Source: Alphaproteobacteria bacterium HGW-Alphaproteobacteria-1 (GTDB lineage: Bacteria > Pseudomonadota > Alphaproteobacteria > Rhodobacterales > Rhodobacteraceae). From it: DNA of 64,000 nucleotides. Positions 49,807 through 60,441 of this stretch are shown here, in pieces. The notes below the pieces were generated by a model. The model was not told where the DNA came from and did not search any database. It worked only from the letters and a program-made list of their open reading frames with translations. Where the stretch lies: positions 1 through 64,000 of the forward strand of contig PHEQ01000001.1 in assembly GCA_002842985.1 (NCBI GenBank). The letters run 5' to 3'. Both the position numbers and the translations under genes were made by a program. Every line of letters starts with the position of its first letter. Positions within the stretch are counted from its first letter, which is position 1.

Positions 49807-50709
49807 ATGTTCACGCCACGCGCCCCCAATCCCGGCCTTGCCGCCCTGCTCACGCTTCTGGCCGCCGCCCTGCTGGCGGGCACGACGCTTCTGGCCAAGG
49901 CGCTCGGGACCGGCGCGCTTGGCCCCGCGCTCAGCCCGTTCCAGATCAGCCACGGCCGGTTTCTCTTTGCCTTTCTCGCCATCGCCACCATGACGGCGGT
50001 GATCCGGCCCCGCCTCACGCAGCCAGACCTTGCCACCCATGCCAAGCGCTCGGCCCTTGGCTGGGGCGGGGTCACGCTGATGTTTGCCGCCGCCGCCTTC
50101 ATTCCGCTGTCGGATGCCACCGCGATCAGCTTTCTCAACCCGGTTTTCGGCATGATGCTGGCCATCCCGCTTCTGGGAGAGAGGGTCGGGCCGGTGCGGT
50201 GGGGGGCGGCGGCGACCGCCCTTGTCGGCGCGGCGATCCTGATGCGGCCGGGCAGCGGCGTGATCGAGACGGGCGCGCTGCTGGCGCTTGGTGCAGCGGT
50301 CTGTCTGGGGGGCGAGCTTATCTTCATCAAGCGGCTGGCGGGGCGCGAGGGGCCGTGGCAGATCCTGCTGGTCAACAACGCCATCGGCCTCTCGATCGCC
50401 ACGCTTGCCGTGATCTGGGTCTGGACTGCGCCGACGCCCGCCCAATGGGCGGCGCTGGCGGCACTCGGGCTGCTCATGGCGCTGGCGCAGACCGCCTTCG
50501 TCAACGCCATGGCGCGGGGCGATGCGAGCTTTGTCGCGCCCTTCTTCTATACCGCGCTGATCTTTGCCGCGCTTTATGACGGGATGTTTTTCGGGGTCTG
50601 GCCCGATGCGGTCTCGATCATCGGCGCTGTGGTCATTCTCACCGGCGCGGGCGTGCTTTTGTGGCGCGAGGGGCGGCGACGGGCGCCCGCGCCCCGCGGC
50701 CCTGCATGA
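49807..50709 (+). CDS. DMT superfamily (EamA-type) transporter
   Basis: ALSPFQISHGRFLFAFLAIATMTAV; FIPLSDATAISFLNPVFGMMLAIPLLGERVGPVRWGAAATALVGAAILMRPG. Confidence 0.9.
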   Translation: MFTPRAPNPGLAALLTLLAAALLAGTTLLAKALGTGALGPALSPFQISHGRFLFAFLAIATMTAVIRPRLTQPDLATHAKRSALGWGGVTLMFAAAAFIPLSDATAISFLNPVFGMMLAIPLLGERVGPVRWGAAATALVGAAILMRPGSGVIETGALLALGAAVCLGGELIFIKRLAGREGPWQILLVNNAIGLSIATLAVIWVWTAPTPAQWAALAALGLLMALAQTAFVNAMARGDASFVAPFFYTALIFAALYDGMFFGVWPDAVSIIGAVVILTGAGVLLWREGRRRAPAPRGPA

Positions 50710-50826
50710 CTGCACACCGGGTTTCTCGCCTGCGCACGGCGCTCACGTTCTGGTGAACGCGGCGGCGGTTACATTCCGTCTCGTGGCGCAATAGCTAACA
50801 TGGCGACGCAATCAAAGGAGGCGCTA

Positions 50827-51411
50827 ATGACTGCCGAATACAAGACCGATCTGCCGCAAGTGAGCGACGAGGCCGCCACGGGCAAGGCCAAGGACCTGCT
50901 TGACGGCGCGCGCGCCAAGCTGGGCTTCGTGCCCAACATGTATCGCGGGATGGCCAACAATCCGGGGCTGCTGAGCACCTATCTGCACGGATATGCCCTG
51001 TTCCGCGAGCAGGCCAATTTCACTCCGCCGGAACAGGAAGTGGTGTTCCTGACCATCTCCGAGGGCAATGGCTGCGATTATTGCACCGCCGCGCATTCGA
51101 TGTTGGCGATCCATGTCTCGAAACTCTCGGAGGCGCATACCCAGGCGATCCGCGACGGCAAGCCGATCCAGGATGCCAAGCTCGAGGCGCTGCGCCGCTT
51201 TACCCACCACATGTGGGAAACGCGCGGACTGCCGACCAAGGCCGAAGCCGAGGCCTTCAAGGCCGCAGGTTACAGCGACATGCATATCCTCGAGATCATC
51301 CTGGCACTGGCGGTCAAGACCATCTCGAACTACGCCAACCACATCAACCATACCGATCTCGACGCCAAGTTCGCGCCCTTCGCGGTTGGCAAATCGGTCG
51401 AACCGGCCTGA
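50827..51411 (+). CDS. Carboxymuconolactone decarboxylase/AhpD-like peroxidase-related protein
   Basis: NGCDYCTAAHSMLAIH catalytic CxxC-H motif. Confidence 0.9.
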   Translation: MTAEYKTDLPQVSDEAATGKAKDLLDGARAKLGFVPNMYRGMANNPGLLSTYLHGYALFREQANFTPPEQEVVFLTISEGNGCDYCTAAHSMLAIHVSKLSEAHTQAIRDGKPIQDAKLEALRRFTHHMWETRGLPTKAEAEAFKAAGYSDMHILEIILALAVKTISNYANHINHTDLDAKFAPFAVGKSVEPA

Positions 51412-51414
51412 TGC

Positions 51415-51756
51415 CTAGCCTTTGCGCCCCTGCCCGTCAGGGGCGCAGAACATCTCGTAGAGCAGTTCGAGAAGCCGGAGCGCGCGCGGATCGGCAAGGC
51501 TGTAATATACGGTCTTTCCGTCGCGCCGCGTCCGCACAAGCCCCTCATGGCGCAGCCGCGCCAGTTGCTGCGACACCGCAGCCTGACGCGCGCCGAGCAA
51601 CTCTTCAAGCTCACCCACGGACCGCTCGCCGGGCACCAGATGGCACAGCATCATCAACCGCCCCTCATGCGAGAGAGCGCGCAGGAAATCCGCGGCTTTC
51701 TGCGCGCTGTCCTGCATCTGGGCCATGTCAGTTTCTGTGATATCGGGCAACGTCAT
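51415..51756 (-). CDS. ArsR family repressor, SqrR/BigR/YgaV-like
   Basis: LRALSHEGRLMMLCHLVPGERSVGELEELLGARQAAVSQQLARLRHEGLVRTRRDGKTVYYSL...LLYEMFC. Two Cys (38 and 104 in this numbering) are 66 residues apart. Confidence 0.9.
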   Translation of the reverse strand: MTLPDITETDMAQMQDSAQKAADFLRALSHEGRLMMLCHLVPGERSVGELEELLGARQAAVSQQLARLRHEGLVRTRRDGKTVYYSLADPRALRLLELLYEMFCAPDGQGRKG

Positions 51757-51965
51757 CGTCCGGGCATCCTTTCAGGCGGTTTTAAGATGTTCGGGGCCGC
51801 ACGGCAATCGCCAAAGCCGCGACAGTCTCACGCGATTTGCGCGCGCGGCCCTTGCAGGGGGTGGGGCGCGCCACTAAGACTCCCTTAGCAACCAGCCGGT
51901 ATCATCGGCGTATTTTGGCGGCTCGCGCCTCTCGGGGTCCGGGCAAAACCAGCAGGCGGGACAGG

Positions 51966-52601
51966 ATGAAAGACCCTTTCGAGACATATATGAACACCCT
52001 CGTGCCGATGGTCGTGGAACAGACCAGCCGGGGCGAACGCGCCTATGACATCTTTTCGCGCCTGCTCAAGGAACGGATCATCTTCCTCAGCGGGCCCGTG
52101 CATGACGGCATGTCGAGCCTCATTGTCGCGCAATTGCTGCATCTTGAGGCGGAAAACCCGTCCAAGGAAATCAGCATGTATATCAACAGTCCCGGCGGCG
52201 TGGTGACGAGCGGGTTGTCGATCTACGACACGATGCAATACATCAAGCCCAAGGTCAGCACACTGGTCGTTGGCCAGGCGGCAAGCATGGGCTCGCTTCT
52301 GCTTACCGCCGGAGAGCCGGGAATGCGGTTTTCGCTGCCCAACAGCCGGATCATGGTGCACCAGCCCTCGGGCGGCTATCAGGGGCAGGCCACCGATATC
52401 ATGATCCACGCCCGCGAGACGCAAAAGCTCAAGGACCGGCTGAACGAAATCTACGTGCGCCACACCGGCCAGAAGATCGAGGCGGTCGAGGCCGCGCTCG
52501 AGCGTGACAACTTCATGTCGCCCGAAGAGGCCAAGGAGTGGGGCCTGATCGACGAAATCGTGGCAAACCGCGCAAAACCGGATGAGGCCGGCGATAAATG
52601 A
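51966..52601 (+). CDS. clpP: ATP-dependent Clp protease proteolytic subunit
   Basis: [64 protein letters not shown]. Confidence 0.97.
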   Translation: MKDPFETYMNTLVPMVVEQTSRGERAYDIFSRLLKERIIFLSGPVHDGMSSLIVAQLLHLEAENPSKEISMYINSPGGVVTSGLSIYDTMQYIKPKVSTLVVGQAASMGSLLLTAGEPGMRFSLPNSRIMVHQPSGGYQGQATDIMIHARETQKLKDRLNEIYVRHTGQKIEAVEAALERDNFMSPEEAKEWGLIDEIVANRAKPDEAGDK

Positions 52602-52606
52602 TCGGT

Positions 52607-52683
52607 GATCGCCCGTGCGCGGGCGATCGTGAAATTCGCATTGTGGTGCTTCCCGCCCTGACTTAAGCTTGGCGGAAAGCACC
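52607..52683 (+). other. Two tandem hairpins in the clpP-clpX intergenic region
   Basis: GATCGCCCG-TGCG-CGGGCGATC (52607-52628) and GGTGCTTCCCGCC-N13-GGCGGAAAGCACC (52645-52683, one mismatch/wobble). Confidence 0.65.
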
Positions 52684-52731
52684 AGACAAGACCACCGACG
52701 CCGCGCGGGCAGCGGCGCTGAAAGGGAAGCC

Positions 52732-53997
52732 ATGGCGAACAATTCCGGCGACAGCAAGAACACGCTCTATTGCAGCTTCTGCGGCAAGAGCCAGCACGAG
52801 GTGCGCAAGCTGATCGCGGGACCCACCGTGTTCATCTGCGATGAATGTGTCGAGCTGTGCATGGACATCATCCGCGAGGAAACCAAGAGCGCCGGACTGA
52901 AATCAACAGACGGTGTGCCTGCGCCGCATGATATCTGCAAGGTGCTCGATGATTACGTGATCGGCCAGGCGCGCGCCAAGCGGGTGCTGTCGGTCGCGGT
53001 GCACAATCATTACAAGCGCCTCAACCAGTCGGGCAAGAGCGACATCGAGTTGCAGAAGTCCAACATCCTGCTGATCGGTCCCACCGGCTGCGGCAAGACG
53101 CTTCTGGCACAGACGCTGGCGCGCATCCTCGACGTGCCCTTCACGATGGCCGACGCCACCACCCTGACCGAGGCGGGCTATGTGGGCGAGGACGTGGAAA
53201 ACATCATTCTCAAGCTCCTGCAGTCGTCCGAGTATAACGTGGAGCGCGCACAGCGCGGCATCGTCTATATCGACGAGGTGGACAAGATCACGCGCAAGTC
53301 TGAAAACCCCTCGATCACCCGTGACGTGTCGGGCGAGGGCGTGCAGCAGGCACTTCTGAAGCTGATGGAGGGCACCGTGGCCAGCGTGCCACCGCAGGGC
53401 GGGCGCAAGCATCCGCAGCAGGAATTCCTGCAGGTGGACACCACCAACATCCTGTTCATCTGCGGCGGGGCCTTTGCCGGGCTCGATCGCATCATTGCGC
53501 AGCGCGGCAAGGGCAGCGCCATGGGCTTCGGCGCCGAGGTCAAGGACCCCGACGCGCGCAACGCGGGCGAACTCTTCAAGGAGCTGGAGCCCGAGGACCT
53601 GCTGAAATTCGGCCTGATCCCTGAATTCGTCGGCCGCCTGCCGGTGCTGGCCACGCTCGAGGATCTCGACGAGGACGCGCTCGTGACCATCCTGACCGAG
53701 CCCAAGAACGCGCTAGTGAAACAGTATCAGCGCCTGTTCGAGATGGAGGGCGCGCGCCTGACCTTCACCGATGACGCCCTCAAGGCGATTGCCAAGCGCG
53801 CCATCGCCCGCAAGACAGGCGCGCGGGGCCTGCGCTCGATCCTTGAGGATATTCTGCTCGACACGATGTTCGACCTGCCCAGCCTCTCGAATGTGGAAGA
53901 GGTGGTGGTCAACGAAGAGGCCGTGTCCGCCGATGCCGCCCCGCTCATCATCTACGCCGAGAAGCGTGGCAAGAAGGAAGGCAAAAGCGTCGGCTGA
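52732..53997 (+). CDS. clpX: ATP-dependent Clp protease ATP-binding subunit ClpX
   Basis: Zn finger [56 protein letters not shown]. Confidence 0.98.
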   Translation: MANNSGDSKNTLYCSFCGKSQHEVRKLIAGPTVFICDECVELCMDIIREETKSAGLKSTDGVPAPHDICKVLDDYVIGQARAKRVLSVAVHNHYKRLNQSGKSDIELQKSNILLIGPTGCGKTLLAQTLARILDVPFTMADATTLTEAGYVGEDVENIILKLLQSSEYNVERAQRGIVYIDEVDKITRKSENPSITRDVSGEGVQQALLKLMEGTVASVPPQGGRKHPQQEFLQVDTTNILFICGGAFAGLDRIIAQRGKGSAMGFGAEVKDPDARNAGELFKELEPEDLLKFGLIPEFVGRLPVLATLEDLDEDALVTILTEPKNALVKQYQRLFEMEGARLTFTDDALKAIAKRAIARKTGARGLRSILEDILLDTMFDLPSLSNVEEVVVNEEAVSADAAPLIIYAEKRGKKEGKSVG

Positions 53998-54060
53998 CGC
54001 GCAACTTTTCAAGGCAACCACGGCGGGGCATCGGACCCGCCGTTTTTCGTGAGGCAGGAC

Positions 54061-54429
54061 ATGAAGCGGATATTCTCAGGCAGCCCGTTCGAGGAAAAGA
54101 TCGGCTATGCCCGCGCCGTCGTGGCCGGCGGGTTCGTCCATGTGGCGGGCACCGTCGGCGCGGGCGACACCGTGACCGAGCAATGCCGCGCGGCCCTTGC
54201 CACCATCGAAAATGCACTGGCCAAGGCGGGAGCCGGGTTTGCCGACGCGGTGCGCGTGACCTATTACCTGCCCGACGCCGCCGAGTTCGAGCCGTGCTGG
54301 CCAATCCTGCGCGAGACCTTCGGCGCCAATCCACCCGCCGCGACCATGGTGGAATGTGCCCTGATCGACCCGAAATACCGCATCGAGATCGAGTTGACCG
54401 CGCTGGCCCCGACCCCTGACCGTGCCTGA
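54061..54429 (+). CDS. RidA family protein
   Basis: MKRIFSGSPFEEKIGYARAVVAGGFVHVAGTVG...YYLPDAAEFEPCWPILRETFGANPPAATMVECALIDPKYRIEIELTA. Confidence 0.92.
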   Translation: MKRIFSGSPFEEKIGYARAVVAGGFVHVAGTVGAGDTVTEQCRAALATIENALAKAGAGFADAVRVTYYLPDAAEFEPCWPILRETFGANPPAATMVECALIDPKYRIEIELTALAPTPDRA

Positions 54430-54505
54430 CCGCGCGACCGCGCAGCGTCTGGACCTTGGGTCGCGGTTGGGCCTATAAGGGCGGGACACGAGACAGGAGT
54501 CGTCC

Positions 54506-54889
54506 ATGGGTATCCTAAACACGCTGCTGCGCGCCGTCACATGGTGGAACGGGCAGACGCTCAACACCCAGCTCTATACCTGGCGCAAGGGCGTGCGCGT
54601 CGGCGAGGATGACCAGGGCAACGTCTTTTACCAGAGCCGCGACGCCAAGCGTCGCTGGGTGATCTTCAACGGCGAGGCCGAGGCAAGCCGCGTCAGCCCA
54701 GATTGGCACGGCTGGCTGCACCACACCTTTGCCGAGGCGCCGACCGAACGCCCCCTGCCCCGCAAATCCTGGGAAAAGCCGCATCAGGAGAACCTGACCG
54801 GCACACCTCTGGCTTATGCGCCCGCAGGATCGATTCGCCGCGCCGCCCCGGTGGAGCGGCGCGATTACGAGGCGTGGCAGCCGGAATAA
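54506..54889 (+). CDS. NADH:ubiquinone oxidoreductase 17.2 kDa subunit-like (NDUFA12 family)
   Basis: [69 protein letters not shown]. Confidence 0.93.
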   Translation: MGILNTLLRAVTWWNGQTLNTQLYTWRKGVRVGEDDQGNVFYQSRDAKRRWVIFNGEAEASRVSPDWHGWLHHTFAEAPTERPLPRKSWEKPHQENLTGTPLAYAPAGSIRRAAPVERRDYEAWQPE

Positions 54890-54900
54890 GGGGCAACAAC

Positions 54901-55362
54901 ATGTCCGAGAACACATCCGAAGTTCTGGTGGGCGGTGTCGTCCTTGCCGTGGCACTGGGATTTCTGGTCTATGCCGGAAAGACCACCGGCATGACCGGGG
55001 GAGGCAGTGACTACACGCTTACCGCGTCGTTCCGCAGCGCGGACGGCGTGAGCGTCGGCACCGACGTGCGGCTTGCCGGTGTCAAGGTGGGCCGCGTCTC
55101 CGATATCCGGCTCGATCCCGAATCCTATCGCGCCAAAGCCGTCTTTACCGTCCGTGAAGGCATCAACGTGCCCGATGACAGCGCCGTGGCCATCTCCTCC
55201 GAGGGGCTACTGGGCGGCAACTATGTCGAGATCATGCCCGGCGGCTCGCCCTTCCATTTCGAGCCGGGCGACGAGATCGAATTCACCCAAGGCTCGGTCA
55301 GCCTCGTGTCCCTCCTGATGAAATTCGTCTCAGGCGGCGAGCAGGCGCCTGCGGGTCAATGA
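54901..55362 (+). CDS. mlaD: Outer membrane lipid asymmetry protein MlaD
   Basis: MSENTSEVLVGGVVLAVALGFLVYAGKTTG; FRSADGVSVGTDVRLAGVKVGRVSDIRLDPESYRA. Confidence 0.95.
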   Translation: MSENTSEVLVGGVVLAVALGFLVYAGKTTGMTGGGSDYTLTASFRSADGVSVGTDVRLAGVKVGRVSDIRLDPESYRAKAVFTVREGINVPDDSAVAISSEGLLGGNYVEIMPGGSPFHFEPGDEIEFTQGSVSLVSLLMKFVSGGEQAPAGQ

Positions 55363-55718
55363 GGCGCGCGCTCGCGGTGCTCTGCGCGCTGGTTCTGGCA
55401 GGGCCCGCTCCGGCACAGGAACCCGCCGCCCCCGGCACGGGCGCGGTGTTGCGTGCGCTCGACAAGATCACAACCGAAGTGCGCGACCTGGAACTGGCCA
55501 ACGGGGGCACGGCGGAATTTGGCTCTCTGACCGTGGAACTCGGCACCTGCCGCTATCCCGTCGAGAACCCCGCCAGCGACGCCTACGCCTTCCTCAACAT
55601 CCGCACGACACAAGGCGGGCAGGTGCTCTTCTCGGGATGGATGCTGGCCTCATCGCCTGCGCTCAACGCGCTCGAACACCCGCGTTACGATGTCTGGGTG
55701 TTGCGCTGCACCACCTGA
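55359..55718 (+). CDS. DUF2155 domain-containing protein
   Basis: Signal peptide; [49 protein letters not shown]...[27 protein letters not shown]; overlaps mlaD. Confidence 0.9.
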   Translation: MRRALAVLCALVLAGPAPAQEPAAPGTGAVLRALDKITTEVRDLELANGGTAEFGSLTVELGTCRYPVENPASDAYAFLNIRTTQGGQVLFSGWMLASSPALNALEHPRYDVWVLRCTT

Positions 55719-56329
55719 GCCGGATCGCGCTCGAGCGGCAGCGCGCGCATGTCCGCCGCACCTGACAGCGCCTCGGCCAGCCGCGCGTGATAGGCCGCGC
55801 GGCTGATCTCTATCGCGCCGAGACTGGCCAGATGGTCGGTCAGGAACTGCGTGTCGAAAAGAACAAAGCCGCAGCGCCGCAGATGGTCCACCAGATGCGC
55901 CAGCGCCAGTTTCGAGGCATCCCTGCGCCGCGAGAACATGCTTTCACCGAAAAACGCCCGCCCCAGCGTCACGCCATAGACCCCGCCCGCAAGTGCATCG
56001 TCGGCCCACACCTCCAGTGAATGCGCATTCCCCAGCGCGTGCAACTCCAGATAGGCCGCGCGGATAGGCGCGCTGATCCAGGTATCCGCGCGCTCGGCGC
56101 AGGCGTCGAGCACGCCGGTGAAATCCGCATCAAGCGTCACGCGGTAGCCCCCGCGCCGCATCCGCCGCGCGAGGCTGCGCGAGACGTGGAACCCGTCAAG
56201 CGGCAGCACCCCGCGCCGTTTCGGATCGACCCAGAACACCTCCGGATCGTCGCGGTGCTCCGCCATCGGGAACACGCCTGCCGCATAGGCGCGCAACAGC
56301 ATGTCCGGGGGCAAAAACGCGGGCATCAC
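55685..56329 (-). CDS. aat: Leucyl/phenylalanyl-tRNA-protein transferase
   Basis: [74 protein letters not shown]. Confidence 0.96.
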   Translation of the reverse strand: MMPAFLPPDMLLRAYAAGVFPMAEHRDDPEVFWVDPKRRGVLPLDGFHVSRSLARRMRRGGYRVTLDADFTGVLDACAERADTWISAPIRAAYLELHALGNAHSLEVWADDALAGGVYGVTLGRAFFGESMFSRRRDASKLALAHLVDHLRRCGFVLFDTQFLTDHLASLGAIEISRAAYHARLAEALSGAADMRALPLERDPAQVVQRNTQTS

Positions 56330-57675
56330 GCCCGCAGATTGGTTTCCAGCCAGCGTTCGAGCCAGTGGATATTATAGGTCCCGCGCTGGATATCCTCTTC
56401 CTGCAAAAGCGCATGGAAAAGCGGTACAGTGGTGTCCACCCCGTCGACGATCAACTCGCCAAGGGCGCGCGCCAATCGGTTGAGCGCGGCGGGCCGGTCA
56501 ACCCCATGCACGATCAGCTTGGCGATGAGGCTGTCGTAATAGGGCGGGATCTTGTATCCGTCGTAAAGCGCGCTGTCCATCCGCACGCCCAATCCGCCCG
56601 GCGCGTGAAACTGCGTGATCCGGCCGGGGCGCGGCGCGAAATCGGGCAGTTTCTCGGCATTGATGCGCACCTCGATGGCGTGCCCGTTGATGCGAAGATC
56701 CTCCTGAGTAAAGGACATCGGCAGCCCCTCGGCCACGCGGATCTGTTCCTGCACCAGATCGACGCCGAAAATCGCCTCTGTGACAGGGTGCTCCACCTGC
56801 AACCGGGTGTTCATCTCGATAAAGAAGAACGCGCCGTTCTCGTAAAGAAACTCGATCGTGCCCGCCCCGCGATAGTTGATGTTGGCGCAGGCATCGGCGC
56901 ATATCTTGCCGATCCGCGCACGTTCTTCTTCGGTGATGCAGGGACCGGGGGCCTCTTCCAGAACCTTCTGGTGGCGGCGCTGCAATGAGCAGTCGCGCTC
57001 GCCCAGATGAACCGCACGGCCCTTGCCGTCGCCGAAGACCTGGATCTCGATATGGCGCGGCGTGGTCAGGTATTTCTCGATATAGACCTCGTCATTGCCA
57101 AAGGCCGCCTTGGCCTCCGAGCGCGCGGTCAGGAAGGCACGTTCCAACTCGGCGGCGCTCTGCGCCACCTTCATACCGCGCCCGCCACCGCCCGCCGTGG
57201 CCTTCACGATCACCGGAAAGCCGATCTCGGCACAGAGCGCCTTGGCCGCGGCCACATCGGCGATGCCCCCCTCGGAGCCGGGCACGCAGGGCACACCAAG
57301 CGCCTTCATCGTGTCCTTGGCGGTGATCTTGTCGCCCATGATGCGGATATGCTCGGCCGAGGGGCCGATGAAGGTCAGCCCGTGATCCTCGACGATCTGC
57401 ACGAAATTCGCGTTCTCCGACAGGAACCCATAGCCCGGATGGATCGCCTGCGCGCCCGTCACCTCGCAGGCCGCGATGATCGAGGGGATCGAGAGATAGC
57501 TCTCGGACGAGGGCGGCGGGCCGATGCAGACCGATTCGTCGGCCATGCGCACATGCATCGCGTCGGCATCCGCCGTGGAGTGGACCGCGACCGAGGCAAT
57601 CCCCATTTCGCGCGCGGCGCGGATGACCCGGAGCGCGATCTCGCCGCGGTTGGCCACAAGTATCTTGTCGAACAT
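56326..57675 (-). CDS. accC: Acetyl-CoA carboxylase biotin carboxylase subunit
   Basis: [56 protein letters not shown]. Confidence 0.98.
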   Translation of the reverse strand: MFDKILVANRGEIALRVIRAAREMGIASVAVHSTADADAMHVRMADESVCIGPPPSSESYLSIPSIIAACEVTGAQAIHPGYGFLSENANFVQIVEDHGLTFIGPSAEHIRIMGDKITAKDTMKALGVPCVPGSEGGIADVAAAKALCAEIGFPVIVKATAGGGGRGMKVAQSAAELERAFLTARSEAKAAFGNDEVYIEKYLTTPRHIEIQVFGDGKGRAVHLGERDCSLQRRHQKVLEEAPGPCITEEERARIGKICADACANINYRGAGTIEFLYENGAFFFIEMNTRLQVEHPVTEAIFGVDLVQEQIRVAEGLPMSFTQEDLRINGHAIEVRINAEKLPDFAPRPGRITQFHAPGGLGVRMDSALYDGYKIPPYYDSLIAKLIVHGVDRPAALNRLARALGELIVDGVDTTVPLFHALLQEEDIQRGTYNIHWLERWLETNLRA

Positions 57676-57682
57676 CTGCGCC

Positions 57683-58171
57683 TCACTCGATGATCATCAG
57701 GGGCGCGCCATATTCCACCGCAGCGCCATCCTCGATCAGGATGCGCTTGACGGTGCCCGCGCGCGGTGCGGGGATGTGGTTCATGGTCTTCATCGCCTCG
57801 ATGATCAGCAGCGTATCCCCCTCGGCCACCTGCGCGCCCACGCTGACGAAGGAGGGCGCGCCCGGCTCGGCCTGCATGTAGACGGTGCCCACCATGGGCG
57901 AGGTCACGGCGCCGGGATGGCTTGCCGGGTCCTCGGCGGGTGCAGCGGAGGCGGCAGCGGCGGCAGGGGCCGCAGCGGGGGCGGCAGGGGCCACGGGTGC
58001 AGGCGCCGCGGCATAGCTCACGGCCTCGCCCTTGCGGCTCACCCGGACGTGAAGCGTGTCATCCTCGCCATATTCGCGCTTGACCGAAAGTTCGGTCAGG
58101 TCATTCTCGTTGAGAAGTTCCGCGAGGGCCTTGATAAAGGCCACGTCCGATTCATGCGATTTGTTCGACAT
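57683..58171 (-). CDS. accB: Acetyl-CoA carboxylase biotin carboxyl carrier protein
   Basis: [34 protein letters not shown]; biotinylation motif EAMKTMNHI. Confidence 0.97.
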   Translation of the reverse strand: MSNKSHESDVAFIKALAELLNENDLTELSVKREYGEDDTLHVRVSRKGEAVSYAAAPAPVAPAAPAAAPAAAAASAAPAEDPASHPGAVTSPMVGTVYMQAEPGAPSFVSVGAQVAEGDTLLIIEAMKTMNHIPAPRAGTVKRILIEDGAAVEYGAPLMIIE

Positions 58172-58222
58172 TTGCGTCCTCGGTAAAGGCAAGGCAGGCA
58201 CGGCGCGCCCGCATGGCGTGAG

Positions 58223-58268
58223 ATTGGCCGCTTATAGGCCATGCACGGGGATGAGAAAAGCGGCCAAT
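58223..58268. promoter_or_regulatory. Inverted repeat upstream of accB
   Basis: ATTGGCCGCTT-N24-AAGCGGCCAAT, perfect 11-bp arms. Confidence 0.55.
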
Positions 58269-58288
58269 TGCCGTTGCGGAATGCCACC

Positions 58289-58831
58289 TCAAAGCGGCAT
58301 CCCCGAGAGCTTGGCCACCAGTTCGGCAAGGTTGCGGGCATGGAATTTCTCCAGCAGACGCGCACGATAGACCTCGACCGTGCGATAGGAAAGGCCAAGC
58401 TCCAGCCCGATTTCCTTGGACGTCAGCCCCCGGCAGGTCAGGATTGCCACTTCACGTTCGCGTTGGGTCAGCCGCACAAGGGGCCGTTCCTCCGACAGGT
58501 CCGCAAAGGACCAGACCCCGCGCTGAAACGGGGCCGACGGCGTCAGCGAAGCACCGCGCACCCGGCACCAGAAGAGCGCGCCACTCGCCCGACGCATCAC
58601 CCGCTCATCGCCGTAGCGCCCGGTGCGGCGCATGATCGCCAGCGCATCGGCCCCGATGCGGCGGTAATCCTCGATCGATGGATAGAACCGTGCGAGCGGA
58701 ACGTCGCCATAATCACCGGGCGCGCCGCCGAAGATCGCGGCGAATTGCCGGTTGCAGGCGCGGATGATGCGATGTTCGAGCACCGCAAGACCGATGGGCG
58801 CGTGTTCGAAGGCGAGATGTCCGATCTCCAT
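58289..58831 (-). CDS. PAS-LuxR type transcriptional regulator
   Basis: PAS-like N-terminus and LTQREREVAILTCRGLTSKEIGLELGLSYRTVEVYRARLLEKFHARNLAELV (LuxR HTH). Confidence 0.92.
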   Translation of the reverse strand: MEIGHLAFEHAPIGLAVLEHRIIRACNRQFAAIFGGAPGDYGDVPLARFYPSIEDYRRIGADALAIMRRTGRYGDERVMRRASGALFWCRVRGASLTPSAPFQRGVWSFADLSEERPLVRLTQREREVAILTCRGLTSKEIGLELGLSYRTVEVYRARLLEKFHARNLAELVAKLSGMPL

Positions 58832-58908
58832 GCCCCCGTTATGCCGCACGGGCCGCGCCGCTCCAAGCGGTTTGCGTAGTCCTACGGAATTGCACTGCCG
58901 CACAGAGG

Positions 58909-60441
58909 GTGGTTTGTTGCCCCTCGAAAAGGGAAGGATTGCCCATTAATATCGGTCTCTGGCTTGACCGGGCGGCGCACGGCGCACCCCGACGCCCTGC
59001 ACTCTTTCTCGGGCGCGATCAGGTGGCCGATTACGCGGGCTTTGATGCCCGCGCGCGCGGCGTGGCGGGCTGGCTCATGGCGCAGGGGTTCACGCCGGGC
59101 GACCGGGTCGCGCTGTTCATGGGCAACGCGCCCGAATACCTGACAGCACTTTACGGCATCTGGTATGCGGGCGCGGTCGCGGTGCCGATCAACGCCAAGC
59201 TGCACGGGGCCGAGGCGGCGTGGGTCATCGGCGATGCGGGCGCGCGCGTGGTGCTGGCAGACGCGCCGCGCCAAGCTGCGCTGGAGGCCGAAGGCGTGCC
59301 TGCGCAGCCCGTTATTGAGGGGGCGCCAGTGGCCGAAATCGTCCCGCGCGCGCCGCAGGATCTGGCCTGGCTGTTCTACACCTCGGGCACCACCGGGCGG
59401 CCCAAGGGGGTGATGATCACCCACCGGATGCTGGCGGCCATGTCGCTCTCGTATCTCGCCGATGTGGACGCGGTCTCGGCCAAAGATGCGACGCTTTATG
59501 CCGCACCGATGAGCCATGGCGCGGGGCTTTATGCGCTTGTGCATGTGCTGCGCGGTGCGCGCCACATATGCCCCGCCACGGGCGGATTCGAGCCCGGCGA
59601 AATCCTCGACCTTGCCCACCATCACGGGCGATTGCACATGTTCGCGGCCCCCACGATGGTGCGCCGCCTGACATCCCATGCGCGGGCCACCGGCGCGCGC
59701 GGCGAAGGGCTGCGCAGCATCGTCTATGGCGGCGGACCCATGTATGAGGCCGACATTCTCGACGCGGTGGATTGGTTCGGCCCTGTCTTCCTCCAGATCT
59801 ATGGTCAGGGAGAGGCGCCCATGGCGATCACCGCGCTTTCCCGCGCCGAGGTGGCGGACCGCGCCCATCCCGACTGGCGCGCGCGGCTCGGTTCGGTCGG
59901 GCGCGCGCAATCGGTGGTAGAGGTGCGCATCGCCGATGAGACAGGTCGAGACGTGCCCGAGGGCGAGGTGGGCGAAATCCTTGTGCGCGGCGATCTGGTG
60001 ATGCCCGGCTACTGGCAGAACCCGGCAGCCAGCGCGCAGGCGCTGAGGGGCGGCTGGCTCTGGACCGGCGATCTGGGGCGGATGAACGCGGACGGATATC
60101 TGACGCTGCGTGACCGGTCCAAGGACATGATCATCTCGGGCGGCAGCAACATCTATCCGCGCGAGGTGGAGGAGGTGCTGATGTCCCATCCCGATGTGAC
60201 CGAAGCGGCCGTGGTCGGCACGTCCGATCCCGACTGGGGCGAGATTGTTGTGGCCTTCGTCGTGGGCAAGGCGACGGCAGCCGCGCTCGATACCCATTGC
60301 CGCGCGCATATCGCCCGGTTCAAGGCCCCCAAACGCTATGTCGCGGTCGAAAGCCTGCCCAAGAACAATTACGGCAAGGTGCTGAAAACCGCCCTGCGCG
60401 CGCGCCTGCAAGGGGCTCAGGGTTTGAGCACGAAGGAGTAG
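58909..60441 (+). CDS. Class I adenylate-forming acyl-CoA synthetase family
   Basis: AWLFYTSGTTGRPKGVMITH; YGGGPMYEADI; GWLWTGDLGRMNADGYLTLRDRSKDMIISGGSNIYPREVEEVL; PKNNYGKVLK. Exact start uncertain. Confidence 0.93.
   Translation: MVCCPSKREGLPINIGLWLDRAAHGAPRRPALFLGRDQVADYAGFDARARGVAGWLMAQGFTPGDRVALFMGNAPEYLTALYGIWYAGAVAVPINAKLHGAEAAWVIGDAGARVVLADAPRQAALEAEGVPAQPVIEGAPVAEIVPRAPQDLAWLFYTSGTTGRPKGVMITHRMLAAMSLSYLADVDAVSAKDATLYAAPMSHGAGLYALVHVLRGARHICPATGGFEPGEILDLAHHHGRLHMFAAPTMVRRLTSHARATGARGEGLRSIVYGGGPMYEADILDAVDWFGPVFLQIYGQGEAPMAITALSRAEVADRAHPDWRARLGSVGRAQSVVEVRIADETGRDVPEGEVGEILVRGDLVMPGYWQNPAASAQALRGGWLWTGDLGRMNADGYLTLRDRSKDMIISGGSNIYPREVEEVLMSHPDVTEAAVVGTSDPDWGEIVVAFVVGKATAAALDTHCRAHIARFKAPKRYVAVESLPKNNYGKVLKTALRARLQGAQGLSTKE

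Noticed and set aside
51837-51965. Heat-shock (RpoH) promoter ahead of clpP
   Set aside because: A CTTG-like element is present but no convincing -10 at the correct spacing.
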